This document shows positions 57,331 to 64,000 of a stretch of 64,000 nt of DNA, in pieces. This stretch comes from Sphingomonas sp. AP4-R1. GTDB taxonomy: Bacteria; Pseudomonadota; Alphaproteobacteria; Sphingomonadales; Sphingomonadaceae. Each line of letters begins with the position of its first letter. Within the stretch, counting starts at the first letter, position 1. The stretch covers positions 248,001-312,000 of the forward strand of contig NZ_CP053346.1 in the NCBI RefSeq assembly GCF_013113735.1, in the 5' to 3' direction. The position numbers and the translations under genes are program-made. The notes under the pieces are model-generated. The model saw nothing but the letters and a program-made list of their open reading frames with translations. It did not search any database and was not told the origin of the DNA.

Positions 57331-59124
57331 ATGTCCAGCCACACCGATCGCCTCGCCGCCCTGCGCGACGAACTCGCCCGCCGCCGTCTCGACGGCTTCG
57401 TCGTGCCGCTCACCGACGAGCATATGTCCGAATATGTCGGCGCTTATGCCCAGCGCCTCGCCTGGCTGACCGGGTTCGAGGGATCGGCCGGATCGGCGGT
57501 CGTCCTTCCCGCCGAAGCCGCCATCTTCACGGACGGCCGCTACACGCTGCAAGTGCGCGAGCAGGTCGACGGCACCAACTGGTCCTATCAGTCCGTGCCG
57601 CAGACCAGCGTCGCCCAATGGCTCGGCGAGCATGCCAAGGAAGGCGCGCGCATCGGCTATGATCCCTGGCTGCACACGCGGGGCTGGGTGATCCAGGCCG
57701 CGAAGGCGCTCCGCGCCAAGGGTGCCGAGCTGATTGCGGTCGAAACCAATCCGGTCGACGCGGTGTGGCCGGACAAGCCCCTGCCTTCGGCCGCGCGCCT
57801 CGTCGTCCAGCCCGATGACCTAGCCGGCAAGAATTCGGTTGAGAAGCGCGCCGAAATGGCCGACTGGCTCACTGCGCAGGGCGCCGACGCCGCAGTCCTC
57901 TCCGCGCTCGATTCGATCGCCTGGACGTTCAACGTGCGCGGCGCCGATGTCGATCGCACGCCCGTCGCGCTCGCTTATGCGCTGGTCGGGGCGGACGGCA
58001 CCGCCGATCTGTTCGTCGCGCCCGACAAGCTCACCGACGAGGTGCGCCAGCATCTCGGCAATGCCGTGCGCCTCCATCCGCGCCATGCCTTCGCCGACTA
58101 TCTCTCCGCCCTCGGCGGCAAGAGGATCGTCGCCGATCCCGATCGCGCCGTCGCCGCCATCTTCGGCACGCTGGAGCAGGCCGGCGCCCGCATCCTGCCG
58201 CTGCGCGACCCGGCCGTCCTCCCCAAGGCGATCAAGAACGGCGCCGAAATGGCCGGCCACCGCGCTGCCCAGGCCCGCGACGGCGCGGCCCTCTCGCGCT
58301 TCCTCCACTGGCTCTCGGTCGAGGCACCCAAGGGCGGCGTCACCGAAATCTCCGCGCAGGAGAAATTGCTCTCCTTCCGCGAGGAGACGGGCCGCCTGCG
58401 CGATCTCTCCTTCGACACCATTTCGGGTGCAGGCCCCAACGGCGCGGTCGTCCATTATCGCGTGAGCGAGGAGAGCAACCGCCCGCTGGAAATCGATTCG
58501 CTCTATCTGGTCGATTCGGGCGGCCAGTATCAGGACGGCACCACCGACGTGACGCGCACCGTCGCGATCGGCACGCCAACGGCAGAGATGCGCGATCGCT
58601 TCACGCGCGTGCTGAAGGGCCATATCGCGCTCGCCACGGCGATCTTCCCGGAGGGTACGCGCGGCGGCCAGCTCGATACGCTCGCGCGGCAATTCCTGTG
58701 GGCGGCCGGTCTCGATTACGCGCACGGCACCGGCCACGGCGTCGGCGCCTTCCTCGCGGTGCATGAGGGGCCACAGCGTATCGCGCCCGTGGGCGGGGCC
58801 TTCGTGGGCGGGGACGAACCGCTGCAGGCGGGCATGATCCTCTCGAACGAGCCCGGCTATTACAAGACCGGCGAATACGGCATCCGCATTGAGAATCTGG
58901 TGCTGGTCGGGCCGCGCGAGGCGCCGGGCGCCGAGAAGAAGATCCTCGGATTCGAGACGCTCACCTTCGCCCCGATCGATCGCGCGCTGATCGATCTCGA
59001 TCTGCTCACCCCGGCCGAGCGCGCCTGGATGGACGCCTATCACGCGAAGGTGGCGGAGGTGGTCGGCCCGCAGCTGGAGGGCGCAGCCGCCGAGTGGTTC
59101 AGTCGCGCGGTGGCGCCTCTGTAG
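57331..59124 (+). CDS. Xaa-Pro aminopeptidase (aminopeptidase P, M24B)
   Basis: Manganese-dependent peptidase of 597 residues that removes N-terminal residues preceding proline. It is of the long three-domain form: two creatinase-like N-terminal domains (the first with LTGFEGSAGSAVVLP) and the pita-bread catalytic domain. The metal ligands appear in order in YLVDSGGQYQDGTTDVTR (two Asp), HGTGHGVGAFLAVHEGP (His), LSNEPGYYKTGEYGIRIENL (two Glu). The ATG at 57331 begins MSSHTDRLAALRDELARRRL. There is no signal peptide. It ends 26 bp inside the small gene on the opposite strand. Confidence 0.93.
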   Translation: MSSHTDRLAALRDELARRRLDGFVVPLTDEHMSEYVGAYAQRLAWLTGFEGSAGSAVVLPAEAAIFTDGRYTLQVREQVDGTNWSYQSVPQTSVAQWLGEHAKEGARIGYDPWLHTRGWVIQAAKALRAKGAELIAVETNPVDAVWPDKPLPSAARLVVQPDDLAGKNSVEKRAEMADWLTAQGADAAVLSALDSIAWTFNVRGADVDRTPVALAYALVGADGTADLFVAPDKLTDEVRQHLGNAVRLHPRHAFADYLSALGGKRIVADPDRAVAAIFGTLEQAGARILPLRDPAVLPKAIKNGAEMAGHRAAQARDGAALSRFLHWLSVEAPKGGVTEISAQEKLLSFREETGRLRDLSFDTISGAGPNGAVVHYRVSEESNRPLEIDSLYLVDSGGQYQDGTTDVTRTVAIGTPTAEMRDRFTRVLKGHIALATAIFPEGTRGGQLDTLARQFLWAAGLDYAHGTGHGVGAFLAVHEGPQRIAPVGGAFVGGDEPLQAGMILSNEPGYYKTGEYGIRIENLVLVGPREAPGAEKKILGFETLTFAPIDRALIDLDLLTPAERAWMDAYHAKVAEVVGPQLEGAAAEWFSRAVAPL

Positions 59125-59242
59125 GCGCCTCGCTCCCTTCCGTCGCCGCCTCGGCGTCCCGCGACTGCGCCTTGCGCCGGCGCAGATTCTGTCGGAGCGC
59201 CTCGGCCAGCCGGGCGGCGCGTGCGGGATCATCTTTCGCCAT
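59099..59242 (-). CDS. Small conserved-type protein of unknown function
   Basis: Short protein of 47 residues, MAKDDPARAARLAEALRQNL followed by an Arg/Lys-rich RRRKAQSR and an acidic, Thr/Pro-rich tail. Short proteins beginning in this manner are common in sphingomonads, and I recognise the pattern but no function. It is convergent with aminopeptidase P and overlaps its end by 26 bp. The alternative start at 59254 adds MKPL. No family domain is visible. Confidence 0.5.
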   Translation of the reverse strand: MAKDDPARAARLAEALRQNLRRRKAQSRDAEAATEGSEAPTEAPPRD

Positions 59243-59341
59243 GAGCGGTTTCATAGCGAGGGAAGGTGCTGCTTGCCATTGACCTTCCGCGCGGGCTTCG
59301 CCATAGGCGCCACCTCCCGCAGGGGAGGCCATGCTGGCCGT

Positions 59342-59416
<75 letters not shown>

Positions 59417-59434
59417 GCATCCCTCCCCTGCCGG

Positions 59435-59884
59435 TCAGGCCTGCGGGCTCTCCTCCGGATCGACCAGACTGACGCGAAAGCTCTCGATCGGGCGGCCCGT
59501 CTCGCGATCCACCACCACCGGCTCCAGCGTCCGCCCCGTCTCCGCATCCGCGATGCGGCGCGCGCCCTTCCCATGGTGGCGCCGGCCCCACGCGCCGATC
59601 ACGAGCAGCACCGGCAGGAAATCCCGCCCGGCCTCCGTCAGCACATATTCGTCACGCGGGGGATGCTCGCTGTAGCGCCGTCGCTCCAGCAGGCCGGCGT
59701 CCGTCAGCGCCTTCAGCCGCCGCGTCAGGATATTGGGCGCGATGCCCAGGCTTGCGCGAAACTGATCGAAGCGCGTGATGCCGAGCCCGGCGTCCCGCAG
59801 GATCAGCATGCTCCACGCATCCCCCACCCGGTCCAGCCCGCGCGCGACGGGGCAGCGTTTCTCAAATTCCTCGATCATGTCCAT
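59435..59884 (-). CDS. HxlR family winged-helix transcriptional regulator
   Basis: Regulator of 149 residues. The HxlR pattern is clear: CPVARGLDRVGDAWSMLILRDA near the N-terminus with Cys in the expected place, then RFDQFRASLGIAPNILTRRLKALTDAGLLERR and the wing YSEHPPRDEYVLTEAGRDF. HxlR proteins often sense quinones, aldehydes or oxidants through that Cys. The start at 59884 avoids placing the palindrome of 59891-59911 in the coding sequence. It is divergent from an SDR, which it probably represses. Confidence 0.88.
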   Translation of the reverse strand: MDMIEEFEKRCPVARGLDRVGDAWSMLILRDAGLGITRFDQFRASLGIAPNILTRRLKALTDAGLLERRRYSEHPPRDEYVLTEAGRDFLPVLLVIGAWGRRHHGKGARRIADAETGRTLEPVVVDRETGRPIESFRVSLVDPEESPQA

Positions 59885-59890
59885 TGCAAT

Positions 59891-59911
59891 ATGATAGTGA
59901 CTACCTATCAT
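59891..59911. promoter_or_regulatory. HxlR operator candidate
   Basis: ATGATAG-TGACTAC-CTATCAT is a perfect 7+7 inverted repeat with a 7-base spacer, flanked by TGCAAT and TATGCA that nearly continue the symmetry (59885-59917). It lies between the divergent HxlR and SDR starts and is the only palindrome there. Confidence 0.7.
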
Positions 59912-59951
59912 TATGCAACCGACTCACGGTGGATAGTCAAGGACGAAGGAC

Positions 59952-60755
59952 ATGACGGACAAGGTTTTGGGTACGGCGCTGGTGACGGGCGCCTCTTCGG
60001 GCATCGGCGCGGTCTATGCGGATCGGCTGGCCAGGCGCGGCTATGATCTGATTCTGGTGGCGCGCGACGCCGCCCGCATGGAGGCGCTCGCGACGACGCT
60101 GCGCGATCAGACCGGCCGTGCGGTGGAGGTGCTTCCCGCCGACCTCACCCATGCCGCCGACGTCGCCAAGGTGGCCGATCGCCTCGCGACCGACGGCGCG
60201 ATCACCTTGCTGGTGAACAATGCCGGCATGTCGCTGAACGGCGGCCTGCTCGACAATGAAGCACCAGCGATCGAGCGGCTGATCGCGCTCAACATCACCG
60301 CGCCGACCCTCCTCGCCTCGGCGGCGGGCAAGGCCTTCGTGACGCGCGGCGGCGCGATCATCACGATCGCCTCGGTTCTCGCGCTGGCGCCCGAGATGTT
60401 CGACGGCATCTATAGCGGCTCGAAGGCCTATGTGCTCAATCTGACGCTGGGCCTCGCCGCAGCGCATGCGGATACCAAGCTGCGCGTCCAGGCCGTGCTG
60501 CCGGGTGCCACGCGCACCGAAATCTGGGAGCGCTCGGGCAAGGACGTGAACGCATTCCCCGCCGAATGGGTGATGGAAGCGGGCGACTTGGTGGACGCGG
60601 CCTTGGTCGGCTTCGACAAGGGCGAGACAGTCACGATCCCGCCGCTGGCCGACGAGGACCAGTGGATCGCATTCGATACCGCCCGCAAGGCGATGGCGCC
60701 GAACCTGTCGCGCCGCGATGTGGCGGAGCGCTACCGGGTGGCGGTCGATGCCTAA
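59952..60755 (+). CDS. Short-chain dehydrogenase/reductase controlled by HxlR
   Basis: Oxidoreductase of 267 residues. It has TGASSGIG near residue 12, LVNNAGMSLNGG, a Ser in ITIASVLALAPEMF, and Tyr-x3-Lys in IYSGSKAYVLN. The fold is classical, with a C-terminal extension of about 60 residues (DLVDAALVGFDKGETVTIPP). The typical cofactor is NADP, given the basic VARDAARM after strand 2. Divergence from an HxlR regulator across a perfect palindrome suggests induction by a reactive carbonyl or quinone. The ATG at 59952 has GGACGAAGGAC upstream, a reasonable ribosome site. Confidence 0.9.
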   Translation: MTDKVLGTALVTGASSGIGAVYADRLARRGYDLILVARDAARMEALATTLRDQTGRAVEVLPADLTHAADVAKVADRLATDGAITLLVNNAGMSLNGGLLDNEAPAIERLIALNITAPTLLASAAGKAFVTRGGAIITIASVLALAPEMFDGIYSGSKAYVLNLTLGLAAAHADTKLRVQAVLPGATRTEIWERSGKDVNAFPAEWVMEAGDLVDAALVGFDKGETVTIPPLADEDQWIAFDTARKAMAPNLSRRDVAERYRVAVDA

Positions 60756-60772
60756 GCGCCTTTAATCCCGAT

Positions 60773-60853
60773 CGTCATTGCGAAGGGCGCAGCCCTGCGG
60801 CCATCCAGTTCCTCAGCGAGGGACTGGATGGCGTCGCTCCGCTCGCAATGACG
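60773..60853. repeat. Palindromic intergenic element, family D
   Basis: Starts CGTCATTGCGAAGGGCGCAG and ends GTCGCTCCGCTCGCAATGACG, with a central CCATCCAGT/ACTGGATGG stem. It lies between the convergent SDR and argC genes. Confidence 0.85.
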
Positions 60854-60879
60854 ACGGCACGTGAACGTGCCGATCGGCT

Positions 60880-61818
60880 CTACAGCCGCAGGCCGGCCGC
60901 TTCGGGCAGGCCCGCCATCAGGTTCATATTCTGGACGGCGGCCCCCGCCGCGCCCTTGCCGAGATTGTCGAGCGCCGCGACCAGCCGCGCCTGCCCGGCC
61001 TTCTCGTCGCCATAAACGAACAGATCGAGCCGATCCGTGCCCGCCAGTTGCTCCAGCGTCAGCAAAGGTGGGGCGTCGGCGATGACGCGCACGATCTCGC
61101 TGCCCGCATAGGCATCCGCCAGCGCCGCGCGCAGATCGGCCAGCTTCGGCGCGCCCGGCAGCGCGTGCAGATGCAGCGGCACCTCCACGATCATGCCGCG
61201 ATAGGCGTGCGCCACCGCCGGCTGGAAGATCGGCGGATGGACGAGGCCCGCATGCACCATCATTTCCGGCACATGCTTGTGGCCGAGATTCATGCCGTAG
61301 GTGCGGAATGCCGTATCGGTCGCGCCGGGATCGGCCGGATCCTCGAATGCCGCGATCATGGCCTTGCCGCCGCCCGAATAGCCGGAGGTGGCGTTCACCG
61401 ACAGCAAGGTCTCGGCCGGCAGCAGACCCGCGCGCACCAGCGGGCGGACGAGCGCGAGGAAGCCCGTTGGGTAACAGCCCGGATTGGCCACGCGCCACGA
61501 GGCGCCGATCGCCTGCCGCGTCGTGCCCGGCTCCAGCTCGGGAAAGCCATAGGCCCAGCCCGGCGCGATCCGGTGCGCGGTGGACGCATCGATGATCTTG
61601 GTCGACGAGCCTTCCAGCAGCGTGACGGCCTCGCGCGCGGCATCGTCGGGCAGGCAGAGGATCACGATATCGGCCGCGTTCAACGCATCGCCGCGCGCGG
61701 CCGGATCCTTCCGCCGCGCCTCCGGCAACGTCAGCAGCTCAAGCTCGGGGCGGCCGGCCAGCCGCTCGCCGATTTCGAGGCCGGTGGTGCCGACGGCGCC
61801 ATCGACGAATATCTTCAC
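60880..61818 (-). CDS. argC: N-acetyl-gamma-glutamyl-phosphate reductase (type 2)
   Basis: Arginine biosynthesis enzyme that reduces N-acetylglutamyl phosphate to the semialdehyde, 312 residues, the shorter type 2 form. The NADP-binding motif is VDGAVGTTGLEIGERL at the start; the active-site Cys is in VANPGCYPTGFLALVRPLV, and SGYSGGGKAMIAAFED and NLGHKHVPEM follow. All are diagnostic for the type 2 group. Its ATG overlaps the NlpC/P60 gene stop by 4 bp, so it is the last gene of a unit with the peptidase and perhaps the MarR regulator. A family D palindrome follows the stop. Confidence 0.95.
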   Translation of the reverse strand: MKIFVDGAVGTTGLEIGERLAGRPELELLTLPEARRKDPAARGDALNAADIVILCLPDDAAREAVTLLEGSSTKIIDASTAHRIAPGWAYGFPELEPGTTRQAIGASWRVANPGCYPTGFLALVRPLVRAGLLPAETLLSVNATSGYSGGGKAMIAAFEDPADPGATDTAFRTYGMNLGHKHVPEMMVHAGLVHPPIFQPAVAHAYRGMIVEVPLHLHALPGAPKLADLRAALADAYAGSEIVRVIADAPPLLTLEQLAGTDRLDLFVYGDEKAGQARLVAALDNLGKGAAGAAVQNMNLMAGLPEAAGLRL

Positions 61819-62744
61819 TTCAGTCTCCGTCGTGCCAGAATGGGTGCGGGCTCCTGATGTAGTCGCGCCACCACGTCAACCAAGGGTTCGATCGTCACCG
61901 CCATCGCAAAGGCATTGGCGTGGATCAGCCGCTCGCCATCCAGCATCAGGCCGACATGGCCGGGAAAGAAAATCGCGTCGCCCGCGCGGACCGGCTCGTC
62001 GTCCGCCAGCGGCGTGCCGAGCGAGTCGCGCTGCATGTCGCTGTCGCGCGGGCAGGCGATCCCCGCGAAATCGCAGGCGACCTGCACCAGCCCCGAACAA
62101 TCGATCCCCTCGCCCCCGCGCCCGCCCCACAGATAGGGCTGGCCGATCAGCGCGGCGGCCGTCTCCAGCGGATCGCGCGCGGCCCCGATCGCGCAGGCGT
62201 GGCGCTGGTGGATATAACCCGCCTCGGTCCGCAGAAACGCACCGTCCGCCTCGGCCGAGAAGCGCGCGCCGATCGGCCAGCGATCCAGCACCGGCGCCTT
62301 GATGTCGGGCGCCGAGAACATCAAGGCCACGGGCACCGAGACACGGTGCGTCGGCGCCTCGGGCCGCCCCAGCAGATCGGCCGGCAGATAGCCGACATAA
62401 TCGTCATGGACGCAGCGCCCCCAGGCCCAGCCCGAGACGATGTCGAATATGTCGAACTCCTCGCCCAGCACCAGTTGCGAGACGGCGCGGGCATCCGTCG
62501 CGGGCCCAGCGAGGACAGGGGTGAAGCGTGCCGTCAGGCGGCACCGGATGGGCGCGGCATAATGCGGCGCGAACAGCCGCCCGGCGAGCGCGATATCCGC
62601 CACATCCTTTCGGAAGGCGTGGACGCGCGGATCGAGCGGGCGCGAGGGCCCGTCGAGACGAACCCGTTCAGGCCGAAGCGTGACGCAGCTGACGGACGAT
62701 GGCGTGATCCGCGTCGCCGTCGATGAGACCTCCGAAGCCTTCAA
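61815..62744 (-). CDS. NlpC/P60 (C40) cell-wall peptidase with SH3-like domains
   Basis: Probable murein tripeptide or dipeptidyl peptidase VI-like enzyme. Two SH3b-like segments (TPVLAGPATDARAVSQLVLG and HRVSVPVALMFSAPDIKAPV) precede the C-terminal catalytic domain. The active Cys is in GGEGIDCSGLVQVACDF and the His in IFFPGHVGLMLDGERLIHAN. The frame runs to a TTG at 62744, which would place its first 26 codons inside the MarR gene; no ATG or GTG is present before the conserved LDPRVHAFRKD start, so the true start is uncertain (GTG near 62600 is possible). No signal peptide is visible. Such enzymes recycle murein peptides in the cytoplasm. It overlaps argC. Confidence 0.82.
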   Translation of the reverse strand: MKASEVSSTATRITPSSVSCVTLRPERVRLDGPSRPLDPRVHAFRKDVADIALAGRLFAPHYAAPIRCRLTARFTPVLAGPATDARAVSQLVLGEEFDIFDIVSGWAWGRCVHDDYVGYLPADLLGRPEAPTHRVSVPVALMFSAPDIKAPVLDRWPIGARFSAEADGAFLRTEAGYIHQRHACAIGAARDPLETAAALIGQPYLWGGRGGEGIDCSGLVQVACDFAGIACPRDSDMQRDSLGTPLADDEPVRAGDAIFFPGHVGLMLDGERLIHANAFAMAVTIEPLVDVVARLHQEPAPILARRRLK

Positions 62745-63036
62745 GGAATTGAGCCCCTACATCCGTATGCGCGATGAAGATGTTGCGCCTGTCGGCCTCA
62801 TCCCGTTCGCGCCGCAGATAGCCGAGCGCCCCGAGCGTGTTCAAGGCACGGGTGACGACCGGCTTCGACACGCCGAGCGCCTGGGCGAGCCCGCGCACCG
62901 TATGCGGGCCGGGCGTCAGATAAACGAGCATCAGCAGCGCCATCTGACGGTTGGTCAGATCGGGCCTCCCCGATCGGACATAGCCGACCAGCGTCTGCAT
63001 CCACTCTGCCAGTGTGTGATCATGCATCATAAGCAC
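62668..63036 (-). CDS. MarR family transcriptional regulator
   Basis: Small winged-helix regulator of at most 122 residues. The recognition region reads TVRGLAQALGVSKPVVTRAL and the wing LGYLRRERDEADRRNIFIA, both as in MarR proteins. The N-terminal dimerisation helix (TLAEWMQTLVGYVRSGRPDL) is short, so the protein is near the family's minimum length. The first Met at 63036 and the Met-Met at 63027-63030 are equally plausible. It lies between the M17 aminopeptidase and the NlpC/P60 gene, all on the minus strand, and may control the peptidase genes around it. Confidence 0.8.
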   Translation of the reverse strand: MLMMHDHTLAEWMQTLVGYVRSGRPDLTNRQMALLMLVYLTPGPHTVRGLAQALGVSKPVVTRALNTLGALGYLRRERDEADRRNIFIAHTDVGAQFLEGFGGLIDGDADHAIVRQLRHASA

Positions 63037-63146
63037 GCCTCTCTACCGAAACGACCCACCTCCCGAACGGGCTTAACAACCCAGCGGCAGGATCGTTTCA
63101 TCGCCGGGTCGATTGACGGCGAAGGCGGATGATGACCGGTGGCCGA

Positions 63147-64000
<854 letters not shown>

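Overview
The window reads as chromosomal DNA of a sphingomonad (Alphaproteobacteria, Sphingomonadales; probably Sphingomonas or a close relative). The basis is high GC with typical alphaproteobacterial codon use, a TonB-dependent receptor, a PEPxxWA-type C-terminal sorting signal, a B. subtilis-type PurF, many serine and metallo-peptidases, and above all the dense set of intergenic palindromes. No prophage, transposase, integrase, CRISPR array, rRNA or recognisable defence system is visible. Most genes are housekeeping or ordinary accessory genes.

Layout. 1-3.5 kb: an unsaturated-uronide operon (MFS permease, GH105 hydrolase, kduI). 3.5-10.4 kb: a secreted metzincin-like protease, a FAD oxidoreductase paired with a polytopic membrane protein, and a PEPxxWA-tagged secreted protein. 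10.4-14.7 kb: a TonB-dependent receptor divergent from an SSS symporter. 14.9-18.5 kb: ydbH-ynbE-ydbL, an inner-to-outer membrane lipid transport bridge. 18.9-25.5 kb: valS (carrying an in-frame palindromic element), an orphan response regulator, a DPP-IV-like peptidase and a membrane protein. 25.6-32.6 kb: the heat-shock block dnaJ, dnaK, then a PCu(A)C lipoprotein and an EEP-family hydrolase, then hrcA-grpE. 32.8-35.3 kb: a marR-MFS operon and an alpha/beta hydrolase.

35.4-37.9 kb: two tandem cysteine desulfurases and a ferredoxin, all overlapping by 4 bp. 38.1-43.7 kb: glnD, a SIMPL-domain protein and a CHASE3 hybrid histidine kinase. 43.7-48.4 kb: an overlapping chain rppH, DUF481, astA, ligA. 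48.5-53.6 kb: a small secreted protein, a photolyase, an SDR, purF and hisI. 53.9-59.4 kb: oligopeptidase B, a Tat-exported dienelactone hydrolase-like protein, aminopeptidase P and tRNA-Thr(GGT). 59.4-64 kb: a divergent HxlR/SDR pair, argC, an NlpC/P60 peptidase, a MarR regulator and the 3' part of an M17 leucyl aminopeptidase.

The feature that stands out is the intergenic space. At least eight sequence families of 75-140 bp palindromic elements fill about half of the gene borders. Four families with different bodies share CGTCAT...ATGACG ends and the same paired-hairpin design. Nearly all elements lie next to a gene 3' end and they are scarce between divergent starts. One element sits inside valS, in frame, and adds 44 codons. 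This looks like a set of non-autonomous REP/BIME-like elements that may double as 3'-end RNA structures; the mobilising enzyme is not in the window. I found no convincing unknown multi-gene system.
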